Below, piece after piece: positions 8,845-20,171 of a DNA stretch of 64,000 nt. How positions within the stretch are numbered: the stretch's first letter is position 1; each line of letters begins with the position of its first letter. The DNA comes from Mycobacterium sp. ITM-2016-00318 (GTDB lineage Bacteria > Actinomycetota > Actinomycetes > Mycobacteriales > Mycobacteriaceae): contig NZ_CP134400.1 in the NCBI RefSeq assembly GCF_002968285.2, positions 2,232,001 to 2,296,000 on the forward strand. The letters run 5' to 3'. Made by a program: the position numbers and the translations under genes. The notes below the pieces were generated by a model that ran no database searches, was not told where the DNA came from, and saw only the letters and a program-made list of their open reading frames with translations.

Positions 8845-9575
8845 GTGCTGACTGCAGTGCTGTTCGGCTTGGCTGCATCAAGCGCGTTGGTCATCGGTTC
8901 GGTTGTGGGCGCAAATGGAGCCCGCCCAAACGCGTGACCGGCGTGCTGCTCGCTTTCGCCAGCGGGGCGCTCATCTCCGCGTTGGCATTCGAATTGTTCG
9001 AAGAAGCGTTCGCGCTGGGTGGTCCGTTCCGCGCTGGGCTTGGCCTTCTCGCCGGAGCCGCGACATTCGTAGTTGTCGACACCGCGCTGGACAAATTCAT
9101 CAGCGGTAAGTCGGGACCCGAGGAACGTGAAGTCGTCGCCTCCGGGGCGCGAGGCGGGGTGGGCTTGGCGCTGCTCGCAGCGGTGACGCTGGACGGTGTA
9201 CCTGAAAACGTCGCGCTGGGGGTGTCGCTGGTTGAGGGCGCCTCGCTTTCCCTGCTGGTAGCGATCTTCTTCTCCAATCTGCCCGAGTCGCTGGTCGGTG
9301 CGGTGGCCATGCGGAACTCCGGAACCAGCCCACGCGCTGTTGTCGTGACCTGGACACTGTGTGCGGTGCTGCTGGCGGCGGCAGTCGTGGTCGGTCGGGC
9401 GACAGCAGCAGGAATGGGCGAACACGTGCTGGCGGTCGCGTTGTCGTTCGCCGGCGGAGCAGTACTGGCGTCACTGGCCGACACGCTCATGCCGGAGGCC
9501 TTCGAGCATGGTCGTCCGCTCAACGCCTTCGCCACCGCAGGCGGATTCTTCCTGTCGTTCGTCCTTGCTGCCTGA
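8845..9575 (+). pseudogene. ZIP-family divalent metal transporter, apparent frameshift near the N terminus
   Basis: The uninterrupted frame from the GTG at 8934 encodes 213 residues with several membrane helices and the ZIP-like stretches ASGALISALAFELFEEA, LDGVPENVALG and SNLPESLVGA. The first helix expected for such proteins is encoded just upstream in another frame, from GTG 8845 (LTAVLFGLAASSALVIGSVV), which stops at 8935-8937. Adding one A to the AAA at 8913-8915 would join the two parts through KWSPPKR. Either the gene is broken, a base is missing from the assembly, or a shorter protein is made from GTG 8934. The intact product would be about 243 aa. Substrate metal is unknown. Confidence 0.6.
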
Positions 9576-9640
9576 GTCAAAGTCGGCAGAACACGCAAAT
9601 CGGTCAGCGCCGACATCTAAGGCGGTTCATTCGAGACTAG

Positions 9641-10228
9641 TCAGCGAAACGGGATGTCGTTGTCGGCCTTGGAAGCCTGATATTGCTCCGACAGCGCGGC
9701 GTAGACGTCGCGAATGCGCCTGTCCTGCTCGAGCAGCTCGGTGCGCGACGGTTCGGCCTGGGTCTCGACGAGCGCGCGGATCGAGTACGCGGTCCAGAAC
9801 GCGTTGCTTCGTCGGTACGCGCCGTCGTCGACGCCGAACACTTCGGAGAGGATCTTCAAGTCGTGCGGTATGCCGAAGGCGTCGCGGGAGTCCTCGTAGG
9901 TGAAGAAGTAGTAGAAGTTGTCGAAGCCGCACCAGGTGATGGCCGACAGGCACAGGGGACACGGCTCATGGGTGGACAGGAAAACCAGATCGCTGGTCGG
10001 CGGCCGCTCGGACCGTTCGTAGAACTGGTTGAGCGTGCTGATCTCGCCGTGCAGCAACGGATTGTCCGTTTCGCTGTTGGTGCCTGCGATGACGACCGAG
10101 AAGTCGGACTTGCGCAGCAGCGCCGCACCGAAGACCTTGTTGCCCGCGGCGACACCGCGTTCGGTCATCGGCAGGATGTCGTGTTCCATGACATCGAGGA
10201 GGCGGGAGGCCACGGTGTTTTCCCCCAT
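9641..10228 (-). CDS. Cytidine/deoxycytidylate deaminase family protein
   Basis: This 195-aa zinc-dependent deaminase has the motif H60-G-E62 and, about 28 residues later, P-C90-x-x-C93. These are the zinc ligands and proton-shuttling Glu of the CMP/dCMP deaminase fold. The C-terminal hundred residues are rich in aromatic and charged residues and extend beyond the minimal domain. The natural base substrate (nucleoside, nucleotide, guanine or tRNA) cannot be decided from sequence alone. It is divergent from thyX, which sits in dTMP synthesis, but no functional link is shown. Confidence 0.72.
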   Translation of the reverse strand: MGENTVASRLLDVMEHDILPMTERGVAAGNKVFGAALLRKSDFSVVIAGTNSETDNPLLHGEISTLNQFYERSERPPTSDLVFLSTHEPCPLCLSAITWCGFDNFYYFFTYEDSRDAFGIPHDLKILSEVFGVDDGAYRRSNAFWTAYSIRALVETQAEPSRTELLEQDRRIRDVYAALSEQYQASKADNDIPFR

Positions 10229-10300
10229 CGCACAACGGTAGCTCCGGCTAATCGTCTCCCGGTGTGTAACGCCGCAAAGCTTCCGCAGAGTGACTCGCGT

Positions 10301-10306
10301 TAGGGT
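10301..10306 (+). promoter_or_regulatory. -10 box (TAGGGT) for thyX, leaderless type
   Basis: TAGGGT ends five bases before the GTG of thyX at 10312. The position predicts a transcript starting on or beside the start codon. No ribosome-binding site is visible. Confidence 0.42.
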
Positions 10307-10311
10307 GAGCC

Positions 10312-12025
<1,714 letters not shown>

Positions 12026-12026
<1 letters not shown>

Positions 12027-13702
12027 TGGACATCGACATCGAGCCGCCGGGGCCATTGGCCCCTGGAGGTTTGCGGGTCACCGCGCTTGGTGGCATCAGC
12101 GAGATCGGCCGCAACATGACGGTGTTCGAGCACCTCGGCAGGTTGCTGATCGTCGACTGCGGGGTGCTGTTTCCCAACCACGACGAGCCGGGCGTCGATC
12201 TGATCCTGCCCGACCTGCGTCTCGTCGAGGACCGTCTCGACGACGTCGAGGCGCTGGTGCTGACCCATGCGCACGAGGACCACATCGGCGCGATCCCGTT
12301 CCTGCTCGAACTGCGGCCCGACATTCCGCTCGTCGGCTCGAAGTTCACCCTCGCGCTGGTGGCGGAGAAGTGCCGCGAGCACCGCATCAAGCCGGCGTTC
12401 ATCGAGGTGTCGGAGGGTCAGAAGTCAACGCACGGAGTGTTCGAATGCGAATACTTCCACGTCAACCATTCGATTCCGGGATGCCTTGCGATCGCGATCC
12501 ACACCGGCGCAGGCACCGTCCTGCACACCGGCGACATCAAGCTCGATCAGTTGCCGCTCGACGACAACCCCACCGACCTGCCGGGGATGTCGCGGCTCGG
12601 CGACAAGGGGGTGGATCTGTTCCTCTGCGACTCGACGAACTCCGAGATCCCCGGCGTCGGACCGTCGGAGAGCGAGGTCGGCCCGACGCTGCACCGGCTG
12701 ATCCGCGGCGCTGAGGGCCGCGTCATCGTCGCGTGCTTCGCCTCCAATGTCGATCGCGTGCAACAGATCATCGACGCCGCCGTATCCCTCGGGCGTCGCG
12801 TCTCGTTCGTCGGGCGATCCATGGTGCGCAACATGGGAATCGCCCGCGAGTTGGGCTATCTGAAGGTCGACGTGGACGACGTCATAGACATCGGCGCGGC
12901 CGAAATGATGGCGCCGGAACGAATCGTGCTGATCACCACCGGTACCCAGGGTGAGCCGATGTCGGCGCTGTCGCGGATGTCGCGCGGTGAGCACCGCAGC
13001 ATCACGCTGACACCCGGCGACCTGATCATCCTGTCGTCCTCGCTGATTCCCGGTAACGAGGAGGCGGTCTACGGCGTCATCGACGCCCTCGCCAAAATCG
13101 GTGCCCGCGTCGTCACCAATCAGCAGGCACGCGTGCATGTTTCGGGTCACGCCTACTCCGGTGAGTTGCTGTTTCTCTACAACGGCGTGCGGCCCCGCAA
13201 CGTGATGCCCGTGCACGGCACATGGCGGATGCTGCGGGCCAATGCGGCTTTGGCCATCCGGTCCGGCGTCGAGCCGGAGGGGATCGTGCTCGCCGAGAAC
13301 GGTGTCAGCGTCGACCTGGTGGGGGGGAAGGCGAGCATCGCGGGAGCGGTTCCGACCGGGAAGATGTTCGTCGACGGGCTGATCACCGGCGACGTCGGCG
13401 AATCGACCCTGGGCGAGCGGCTCACTCTGACTTCGGGTTTCGTCGCGGTCACCGTAGTCGTGCACAAGGGTACCGGCCGGCCGGCCGCGCCCGCACACCT
13501 GCACTCGCGCGGCTTCTCGGAGGATCCGAAGGCGCTGGAGCCTGTTGCTCTCAAGGTCGAGCAGGAGCTGGAAGTGCTTGCCGGTGACAACATCACCGAT
13601 GTCACCCGCATCGCCCAGGCGGTGCGCCGGATTGTCGGCAAGTGGGTTGGGGAGACCTACCGCCGTCAGCCGATGATCGTGCCGACGGTCATCGAGATCT
13701 GA
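12026..13702 (+). CDS. rnj: Ribonuclease J
   Basis: This 558-aa metallo-beta-lactamase/beta-CASP ribonuclease takes part in mRNA and rRNA processing with 5'-3' exonuclease and endonuclease activity. The zinc-binding HAHEDHIGA motif is near residue 83. The NHSIPGCLAIAIHTGAGTVLHTGDIK and LCDSTNSEIPG segments and the C-terminal RPRNVMPVHGTWRM are typical of RNase J. The GTG start overlaps the dapA stop by one base, giving tight coupling as in Rv2753c-Rv2752c. Confidence 0.93.
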
Positions 13703-13726
13703 ACCCGCGCGAGCGAGAAGCCATGG

Positions 13727-14149
13727 TCATGAATTCGTGTGAGTCACGACCATGGCTTCTGATTCGCAGTCAGGTGCTGCGGTGAACGGTTGTACGCCGC
13801 CGCCATCTACGACGCGCGGAGTGGCCGGACGCGCCGGCTCGAAAACACCGACCGGTATGCGCCCGGGAGTTCTCGTCCACCCGGCTTCGGCGGGCTCTGC
13901 GGGTGGAGCCACGCACTTGCCGCCGGACCAAATACCGCCGGAGTTCTCGCAGCAGTAGCGGATGTGATCCTCTTGCGCGTTCGGCTTGTCCGGTAATTGA
14001 TTCTCTCCGGAGTTGACACAACGATCGAATGCCCCGATATCCCACTCACCGGGAGTGTCCGGCAGGGCGCTGGCAACTGCGGGGAGGGCGAGAGCGATGC
14101 CTGCGGCGGCGAGTGCCACGGATGCCGCGGTCGAGATGATGGTCTTCAT
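13727..14149 (-). CDS. Small secreted Cys-containing protein of unknown function
   Basis: This 140-aa precursor has a Sec signal peptide (MKTIISTAASVALAAAGIAL..., probable cleavage after the ASA near residue 28). The mature part has a DRCV, YCCENSGG, GKCV and PDC pattern of five cysteines, then a Pro-rich tail. Similar small exported proteins are common in mycobacteria but none has a function I can name. The ATG at 14149 is preferred because the signal peptide begins there and AGGAACGAAGA precedes it; the longer frame adds an unlikely leader. Confidence 0.65.
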   Translation of the reverse strand: MKTIISTAASVALAAAGIALALPAVASALPDTPGEWDIGAFDRCVNSGENQLPDKPNAQEDHIRYCCENSGGIWSGGKCVAPPAEPAEAGWTRTPGRIPVGVFEPARPATPRVVDGGGVQPFTAAPDCESEAMVVTHTNS

Positions 14150-14231
14150 TTCTTCGTTCCTTTCGGTCGACAGGATGTGTCGTGGGAACGAGTCTGTGCG
14201 GCACGGCGCCGCGGGGTAAGGGGACGCATGC

Positions 14232-14257
14232 CCCGCATTTGTGCACAGCAATGCGGG
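14232..14257 (-). terminator. Possible hairpin terminator after the methyltransferase gene
   Basis: A perfect 7-bp inverted repeat (CCCGCAT at 14232-14238, ATGCGGG at 14251-14257) encloses a 12-base loop containing the palindrome TGTGCACA. It lies downstream of the leftward methyltransferase stop at 14291 and before the secreted-protein gene. No T-run follows, so it may be a regulator site instead. Confidence 0.3.
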
Positions 14258-14290
14258 AAGTGACCGCCGGTCGCGCTGGGGGATTAGGGG

Positions 14291-15163
14291 TCAGCGCTTC
14301 TCGCAGTATGCGGTCCATTCCAGATCCGAGGCGGTCAGATCCCGTCCGGCGGGCCGGATGTAGTGCTGCTGGTAGTAGTCGGGGCCAGCCTGTTCGACGA
14401 GTCGCCACCCGTGAGTCCGGACGAACGCGTCGATGTCGTCGGGCTCGAGGCCGAATTTCCACACCTGCCGTCGGCGCCGAAAACGGTTGTACAGCACCGC
14501 TGCGCCGTACATGTTGGTGCCGTCGATGAAATCTCTGCGGACATAGGTGAAAGTTAGCCGGCTCCCGGCGGGAGCGCCCTGCAGCGCTGCGAGTGTGGTG
14601 CGTACGGCGTCCTGGGTCAGATACTGCGTCACGCCTTCCCAGACGAAGAACGTGCGCGCGTCGGAGCGATAACCGTTCTCGGTCAGCGTGCCGATGAGAT
14701 CGTCGCGCTCGAAGTCCAGCGGCACCAGGTGAACCGAAGCGGGAATCTGGCCGATCGCGCGTTGCGCCGCGGCCTCCTTGCGCGCGATGCTCACCGGCAG
14801 GTCGACTTCGAAGACCGCTATATCGGACCGGCGTGTGATGCGGAAGGCCCTGGTGTCCATACCGGATCCGAGGATGACCACGGCATCGACGTCCGCCAGC
14901 GCCTCATTTATTTTGTCGTCGATGAAGCGTTTGCGGCATGTGACGATGGTCCACGAGCCGGACACTGTCTTCTCGCCGGCGCGAATTGTCATGCGGCGCA
15001 GCAACGGCCAGCGCATCACGCGAACGACCGCGCGTTGCCCCGCGGGCAGGATCGCGGCGGCGAGGTCGTCGTCGACGAGTCGACGGCCCGGCGGTTCGTA
15101 CTGCTCGATCGCCACCTGCACTATGGGGCCGAAGGCGGTCTGAGCGGCGGGATTTCGCGCCAT
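14291..15163 (-). CDS. SAM-dependent methyltransferase (leucine carboxyl methyltransferase-like family)
   Basis: This 290-aa protein is of the mycobacterial TIGR00027/LCMT-like methyltransferase family (Rv2751-type). The SAM-binding motif VVILGSGMDTRAFR lies near residues 94-107. VFEVDLPVSIARK follows with the acidic residue that contacts the ribose, then FVWEGVTQYL. The methyl acceptor is unknown; the family is expanded in mycobacteria and often linked to polyketide or lipid tailoring by inference. The start ATG overlaps the stop of the upstream SDR gene (TGATG), so the two are coupled. The longer frame overlaps the SDR gene and is rejected. Confidence 0.78.
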   Translation of the reverse strand: MARNPAAQTAFGPIVQVAIEQYEPPGRRLVDDDLAAAILPAGQRAVVRVMRWPLLRRMTIRAGEKTVSGSWTIVTCRKRFIDDKINEALADVDAVVILGSGMDTRAFRITRRSDIAVFEVDLPVSIARKEAAAQRAIGQIPASVHLVPLDFERDDLIGTLTENGYRSDARTFFVWEGVTQYLTQDAVRTTLAALQGAPAGSRLTFTYVRRDFIDGTNMYGAAVLYNRFRRRRQVWKFGLEPDDIDAFVRTHGWRLVEQAGPDYYQQHYIRPAGRDLTASDLEWTAYCEKR

Positions 15164-15966
15164 CAGTGCTTGACTACCGCTCCCGCGTCCACGGGCAGTG
15201 TCACGCCTGTGACGTAGCGGGCGGCATCGGATACCAACCATGCCACGGCGTTGGCGATGTCCTCTGCCTCGACCGCAGGCACCGGCATCGCGTTGCCTCC
15301 GGCACCGCCGCCCATGCGCTGTAGCCAACTTCGGACGTAATCGTTGTCGATCATGGGGGTGTTGACACCGGTTGGGTGAACGGTATTAACCCGAATGCTA
15401 TGTCGAGCGAGGATGTTCGCGTACTGCCGCATCAGCCCGACCATGCCGTGTTTGGCGGCGGTGTATCCGAGCCCGCCCGGATCAGGGCTGTTCATGGGCA
15501 CCAGGCCCGCGACCGAACTGATCAGCACGATCGCACCGCCGTCGCCTTGTTCGACCATCGTCGGGATCGCGACCTCGACGGTGTGGAAGGCGCCGGTGAG
15601 GTTGACATCGATCACGTCACGCCAGCCCGCGTCTCCTGTTTCCATCGGAGCGATGCCGGCGTTCGCGATGACGATGTCGAGCCTGCCGAACTGGTCGAGG
15701 CCGGCCTGCAGTGCGGTGCTCAAGGCATCGCGATCGCGGACGTCGGCCTCTCGTGCCACGATGCGTGCACCCGCGTCCTCGACGAGTTTGACGGTCTGAG
15801 CGAGATCGTCGGGCGTGGCCATCGGATAGGGCACCGACGCGATCTGGTCACAGATGTCGACTGCGATGACGTCGGCGCCGTCGGACGCCAGCCGCACGGC
15901 TTCCGCCCGCCCTTGCCCCCGAGCGGCACCGGTGATGAATGCAACCTTGCCGTCGAGAGATGCCAT
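15163..15966 (-). CDS. Mycofactocin-type short-chain dehydrogenase/reductase
   Basis: This 267-aa Rossmann oxidoreductase has the cofactor motif TGAARGQG (residues 12-19) and the catalytic Ser-Tyr-Lys set (LISS ... GYTAAKHGM). Between the first helix and strand 3 it carries the insert [20 protein letters not shown], the hallmark of the mycofactocin-coupled SDR subfamily. In that subfamily NAD(H) is tightly held and electrons pass to the peptide-derived cofactor mycofactocin. It corresponds to Rv2750. The alcohol or ketone substrate is unknown, and no mft biosynthesis gene is in the window. Confidence 0.82.
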   Translation of the reverse strand: MASLDGKVAFITGAARGQGRAEAVRLASDGADVIAVDICDQIASVPYPMATPDDLAQTVKLVEDAGARIVAREADVRDRDALSTALQAGLDQFGRLDIVIANAGIAPMETGDAGWRDVIDVNLTGAFHTVEVAIPTMVEQGDGGAIVLISSVAGLVPMNSPDPGGLGYTAAKHGMVGLMRQYANILARHSIRVNTVHPTGVNTPMIDNDYVRSWLQRMGGGAGGNAMPVPAVEAEDIANAVAWLVSDAARYVTGVTLPVDAGAVVKH

Positions 15967-15996
15967 CGGTGTTTCGCCTCCTCGCGTGAGCGTTCG

Positions 15997-16314
15997 TCAG
16001 GGACGCAACTGCGCCTTGGCCGGGTCGCCGCCGACGACGGTCTGGAGCAGCTTGATGTCCGGTGCGCCGTCGAGGTGCTCGCCGATCTCGCCGAAGAACG
16101 CTCCGACGGCCGGGGCGGTGCTGTGGGCTTTGAGGGCATCGGCGTCGGCCCACTGCTCGACGAAGATGAAAGTTCCGTCCTCGGCCTCGTGCAGGGAATA
16201 CAGATCGCAACCGGGTTCCTCGTGCACCCCGGCGAGCGCCTTTTTGCCCGCCTCCCGGACGGCCTCGACGGACTCGGCTTTGGCCTTCAACGTGGCGACG
16301 ACGACAACAGGCAT
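15997..16314 (-). CDS. Antibiotic biosynthesis monooxygenase-domain protein
   Basis: This 105-aa protein is a single ABM (dimeric alpha-beta barrel) domain: MPVVVVATLKAKAESVEAV at the start, GCDLYSLHEAEDG and FIFVEQWADADALKAH in the middle. It matches Rv2749 in position and size. Family members act as quinol monooxygenases, haem-degrading enzymes or non-enzymatic binding proteins, so no reaction is assigned. It lies 30 bases upstream of the SDR and methyltransferase genes on the same strand and may start that transcription unit. Confidence 0.75.
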   Translation of the reverse strand: MPVVVVATLKAKAESVEAVREAGKKALAGVHEEPGCDLYSLHEAEDGTFIFVEQWADADALKAHSTAPAVGAFFGEIGEHLDGAPDIKLLQTVVGGDPAKAQLRP

Positions 16315-16436
16315 GGGTGATGTACTCCTCGATGAGTGGGACCGGTCAATTGAGCACCCTACTGAAGCGGACTAACTAAATTTCGACGCCGAACTGTGAC
16401 CCGTGTGGCAGATGGTAAAATTGGGGCGGCTGCGAC

Positions 16437-16442
16437 TAGGCT
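16437..16442 (+). promoter_or_regulatory. -10 box (TAGGCT) for ftsK, leaderless type
   Basis: TAGGCT ends seven bases before the ATG of ftsK at 16450. A second AT-rich candidate (TAAAAT) lies just upstream at about 16416. No Shine-Dalgarno precedes the start codon. Confidence 0.38.
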
Positions 16443-16449
16443 GGAGTCC

Positions 16450-18951
16450 ATGCCAAGTAAGACCGCTGCGCGCTCCGGTGCCCGTTCGAGCAGGTCAAAG
16501 GCCAGTTCGCGGTCGGGGTCCCGGCCAGCTCGGCCCGCGCCGCGCCGCAAACCCGCCAAACGGCGGACCGCGTCACCCGTCCCGGCCGCCGGGCTGGCCA
16601 TTGGCCGGGGCGCGCGCGCCGGCTGGTTCATGCTCGCCAGGGGGGCCGGCTCGACGGCCCGATCGGTGGGTCGGGCCCGCGATATCGACCCCGGACACCG
16701 CCGCGACGGGCTCGCGCTCGCGCTGCTCGGCGTCGCAGTCATCGTCGTGGCCAGTTCGTGGTTCGACGCCGCCCGGCCGGTCGGCGGCTGGATCGACAAC
16801 TTCTTGCGCGTGCTGATCGGCTCGGCCGTTCTGCTGCTGCCCATCGCTCTCGTCGCGATCGCGGTCGTCCTGATGCGCAGCGAGCCCGATCCCGACGCCA
16901 GGCCGCGGCTGATCCTCGGCGCGGCGATGATCACCCTGCCGATGCTCGGCCTGTGGCATTTGTGGTCCGGTTCCCCCGACAATCCGGCCGGACGCCAGCA
17001 CGCCTCCGGTTTCCTCGGATTCGCGATCGGCGGCCCGTTGGCGGAGGGGCTGACCCAGTGGATCGCCGCGCCGCTGTTGTTCATCGGCGCACTGTTCGGT
17101 CTGCTGCTGATCACCGGCACGACGATCCGCGAGGTCCCCGACACCGTGCGGGCGATGTTCGGCACCCGCATGCTGCGCGACGAGGACGAGTACTACGACG
17201 ACGAGGAGTTCGACGGCCGTGCCGGAGCGGAACCGGAGGACTTCTCCGACGGCTACTACGACGATCCCGCGGCATTCAGCGACAGCGAGGCCCATGCCTG
17301 GCCGGCAGGATCCGCAGCGGCGGCGACGTTGCGTTCCGGCACGCCGATGGAGAACTACCCGCTCGACGAAGAGGCGCCGACGGTGCCTGAGCCGACCCGC
17401 GCAGCCAAGCGCAAGAAGACAAAGCCGGCCAAGCCGGTGTCCGATCGAGTCGTCGAGGGCCCCTACAACCTGCCGTCGCTCGAGCTGCTGGCCAAGGGCG
17501 ATCCGCCGAAGCGACGCTCCTCGGCCACGGACCACACCGCCGAGGCGATCTCCGAAGTGCTGCAGCAATTCAAGGTGAACGCCTCGGTCACCGGGTGCAC
17601 GCGCGGGCCCACCGTCACCCGATACGAGGTCGAACTCGGCCCGGGCGTCAAGGTCGAGAAGATCACCCAGCTGCAGAAGAACATCGCGTATGCGGTCGCC
17701 ACCGAAAGCGTCCGGATGCTCGCGCCGATCCCCGGCAAGTCCGCCGTCGGCATCGAGGTGCCCAACACCGACCGCGAGATGGTGCGCCTCGCCGACGTGT
17801 TGACCGATCCGTCGACCCGCAGCGACCATCACCCACTGGTGATCGCGCTCGGTAAAGACATCGAGGGCGAGTACATCTCGTGGAACCTCGCGAAGATGCC
17901 GCACCTCTTGGTCGCCGGTTCGACCGGTTCGGGGAAGTCGAGCTTCGTCAACTCGATGCTGGTGTCGCTGCTGGCGCGCGCCACCCCGGAGGAGGTCAGG
18001 ATGATCCTGATCGACCCGAAGATGGTGGAACTCACTCCGTATGAGGGCATTCCGCACCTGATCACCCCGATCGTCACGCAACCCAAGAAGGCCGCCGCGG
18101 CGCTGGCGTGGTTGGTCGAGGAGATGGAGCAGCGCTACCAGGACATGCAGGCGTCGCGGGTACGCCACATCGACGATTTCAACAAAAAAGTGAGATCCGG
18201 AGAAATCTCGGCGCCGTTGGGCAGCGAGCGGGTGTACCGGCCCTACCCCTACGTGGTGGCGATCGTCGACGAGTTGGCCGACCTGATGATGACGGCGCCG
18301 CGCGACGTCGAGGACGCCGTCGTGCGGATCACCCAGAAGGCCAGGGCCGCCGGCATTCACCTGGTGCTGGCCACCCAGCGGCCCTCGGTCGATGTGGTCA
18401 CCGGCCTGATCAAGACAAACGTGCCGTCGCGGTTGGCGTTCGCGACGTCGTCGCTGACCGACAGCCGCGTCATCCTCGATCAGCAGGGCGCCGAAAAGCT
18501 GATCGGCATGGGCGACGGGCTGTTCATCCCGATGGGCGCCAACAAGCCGATCCGGCTGCAGGGCGCCTACGTGTCCGACGAGGAGATCCAGGCCGTCGTC
18601 AGCGCGTGCAAGGACCAGGCCGAGCCCGAGTACACCGAGGGAGTCACCGCCGCCAAGCCCAACAGCGAGCGCACCGACGTCGACCCCGACATCGGCGACG
18701 ACATGGACGTCTTCCTGCAGGCCGTCGAACTCGTGGTGTCCAGCCAGTTCGGTTCCACGTCGATGTTGCAACGCAAGCTGCGGGTGGGTTTCGCCAAGGC
18801 GGGGCGGTTGATGGACCTCATGGAAACCCGCGGAATCGTCGGTCCCAGTGAGGGTTCGAAGGCGCGCGAGGTCTTGGTGAAACCCGACGAGCTGGCGGGC
18901 ACGCTCGCGCTGATCCGCGGCAACGGCGCCGGCGACGACGAGATTGACTGA
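16450..18951 (+). CDS. ftsK: DNA translocase FtsK
   Basis: This 833-aa cell-division DNA translocase has a basic N-terminal region (about 1-75) and membrane helices between about 95 and 240. An acidic/proline linker follows, then the RecA-like motor with Walker A GSTGSGKS at residues 490-497 and Walker B VAIVDELADLMM. The C-terminal winged-helix gamma domain (DVFLQAVELVVSSQFGSTSMLQ) normally reads KOPS sequences and activates XerCD at dif. The protein couples chromosome segregation to septation. The start at 16450 drops an 18-residue extension lacking support. It matches Rv2748c. Confidence 0.94.
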   Translation: MPSKTAARSGARSSRSKASSRSGSRPARPAPRRKPAKRRTASPVPAAGLAIGRGARAGWFMLARGAGSTARSVGRARDIDPGHRRDGLALALLGVAVIVVASSWFDAARPVGGWIDNFLRVLIGSAVLLLPIALVAIAVVLMRSEPDPDARPRLILGAAMITLPMLGLWHLWSGSPDNPAGRQHASGFLGFAIGGPLAEGLTQWIAAPLLFIGALFGLLLITGTTIREVPDTVRAMFGTRMLRDEDEYYDDEEFDGRAGAEPEDFSDGYYDDPAAFSDSEAHAWPAGSAAAATLRSGTPMENYPLDEEAPTVPEPTRAAKRKKTKPAKPVSDRVVEGPYNLPSLELLAKGDPPKRRSSATDHTAEAISEVLQQFKVNASVTGCTRGPTVTRYEVELGPGVKVEKITQLQKNIAYAVATESVRMLAPIPGKSAVGIEVPNTDREMVRLADVLTDPSTRSDHHPLVIALGKDIEGEYISWNLAKMPHLLVAGSTGSGKSSFVNSMLVSLLARATPEEVRMILIDPKMVELTPYEGIPHLITPIVTQPKKAAAALAWLVEEMEQRYQDMQASRVRHIDDFNKKVRSGEISAPLGSERVYRPYPYVVAIVDELADLMMTAPRDVEDAVVRITQKARAAGIHLVLATQRPSVDVVTGLIKTNVPSRLAFATSSLTDSRVILDQQGAEKLIGMGDGLFIPMGANKPIRLQGAYVSDEEIQAVVSACKDQAEPEYTEGVTAAKPNSERTDVDPDIGDDMDVFLQAVELVVSSQFGSTSMLQRKLRVGFAKAGRLMDLMETRGIVGPSEGSKAREVLVKPDELAGTLALIRGNGAGDDEID

Positions 18952-19009
18952 TCAGCGGACGTGAGTTCCATCCACTCCTAGAGTGGGCCTCCTCGATGTG
19001 GAGGGTGCG

Positions 19010-19549
19010 ATGTTCAGGGTCGGCGACAAGGTCAACGCGCGAACGCTGACCACATTTACCGGCACGCAGATGCGCCTGCCGGCTTCAGATCGGACCGTTC
19101 ATCTGCAGTTCCGGCGCTTTGCAGGATGCCCGATCTGCAACCTCCACCTCCGTGAGGTGGCGAGCCGAAGCGTCGAGATCCAGGACGCCGGTGTCGTCGA
19201 GATGGTCGTCTTCCACTCGTCCGCAGGACGACTTCGCCAATATCAGGCCGACCTGCCTTTCGCGGTGATTGCCGACCCGGAACGCAAGCTGTACAAGGAG
19301 TTCGGCGTCAATTGGTCGCTGCGCTCGCTGTTCCATGTCGACGCCGCCCGCGCCGCAGTTCGCGGCATGCGTCAGACCACATCGCTCATCGGTGGCCTTG
19401 CGCCCAGAGAAAACCACCTGGGCAAGCCAGCTGACTTCCTCATCGACCCGGACGGCACGATCAAAGCATGTAAATATGGCGCCCACGCTGACGACCAGTG
19501 GTCGGTCGACGAACTGCTCGACCTCGCCTCCCAGAAACGTCCAACGTGA
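19010..19549 (+). CDS. Peroxiredoxin-like (AhpC/TSA fold) protein
   Basis: This 179-aa thioredoxin-fold protein has the motif RFAGCPICNLHLREVA near residues 39-54. Its C-P-I-C pair takes the place of the peroxidatic Cys region of AhpC/TSA proteins. FHSSAGRLRQYQADLPFAVIADPERKLYKEFGV follows in the usual order. Peroxide or disulphide reduction is inferred, not proven. I prefer the ATG at 19010, which is preceded by GGAGGG, over an upstream GTG at 18983. It has no operon partner: ftsK ends 58 bases upstream and argA converges on it. Confidence 0.65.
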   Translation: MFRVGDKVNARTLTTFTGTQMRLPASDRTVHLQFRRFAGCPICNLHLREVASRSVEIQDAGVVEMVVFHSSAGRLRQYQADLPFAVIADPERKLYKEFGVNWSLRSLFHVDAARAAVRGMRQTTSLIGGLAPRENHLGKPADFLIDPDGTIKACKYGAHADDQWSVDELLDLASQKRPT

Positions 19550-19604
19550 ACTCGCTGCGAAAGCGGTCGGGATTTCGCAGTGGGCGCACGTTCGGAGCGA
19601 AGAG

Positions 19605-20129
19605 TTATTTGAGAGTCAGCAGCATTCGGGAGTTTCCGAGGATGTTCGGCTTGACGTAGGACAGGTCGAGGAACTCCGCGACGCCGGTGTCATACGAGCG
19701 GCACATCTCCTCGTAGACCTCGGCGGTCACCGGGGTGCCCTCGATCTCTACGAACCCGTGCCTGCTGAAGAACTCGGTTTCGAAGGTGAGCACGAAGATG
19801 CGCCCCAGGTGCAGTTCGCGGGCCACGTCAAGCAACCGGTCGACGATCAGGTGTCCCACGCCCTGACCCGTCACCTTCGGATGCACCGCCACGGTGCGCA
19901 CCTCGCCGAGGTCGGCCCACAGCACGTGCAGGGCGCCGCAGCCGATCAACTCGCCGTCGCGCTCGGCGACCCAGAACTCCTGGATCCCCTCGTACAGGGT
20001 GACCAGGTTCTTCTCCAGCAGGATGCGGCCGGAGTAGATGTCGACGAGCGCCTTGATCGCGGGCACATCCGACGTGGTGGCGCGGCGCAAGACGAGCCCG
20101 TCGGCGCGCGAATCCCACCTATCGCTCAC
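19605..20129 (-). CDS. argA: Amino-acid N-acetyltransferase (ArgA-type GNAT)
   Basis: This 174-aa GNAT enzyme matches Rv2747, the short N-acetylglutamate synthase that starts arginine biosynthesis in mycobacteria. Visible are the N-terminal VLRRATTSDVPAIKALVDIY, the central strand EVRTVAVHP and the acetyl-CoA pyrophosphate loop VTGQGVGHLIVDRLL near residues 86-100. IFVLTFETEFFSRHGF follows. The start is a GTG, and it is divergent from pgsA3 with 42 bases between the start codons. Confidence 0.8.
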   Translation of the reverse strand: MSDRWDSRADGLVLRRATTSDVPAIKALVDIYSGRILLEKNLVTLYEGIQEFWVAERDGELIGCGALHVLWADLGEVRTVAVHPKVTGQGVGHLIVDRLLDVARELHLGRIFVLTFETEFFSRHGFVEIEGTPVTAEVYEEMCRSYDTGVAEFLDLSYVKPNILGNSRMLLTLK

Positions 20130-20159
20130 AGGTGCGAGGGTATCGGCTCGAGCAACCGA

Positions 20160-20165
20160 TATTCT
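20160..20165 (+). promoter_or_regulatory. -10 box (TATTCT) for pgsA3, leaderless type
   Basis: TATTCT ends exactly six bases before the GTG at 20172, so the predicted transcript begins at the start codon. This supports the GTG as the start of pgsA3, although similarity to M. tuberculosis PgsA3 seems to extend a few codons further upstream. Confidence 0.42.
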
Positions 20166-20171
20166 TTAGCG

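Noticed and set aside
15376..16320. A 314-codon plus-strand frame across the SDR and monooxygenase genes
   Set aside because: It is antisense to two well-supported family members and has no recognisable domain.
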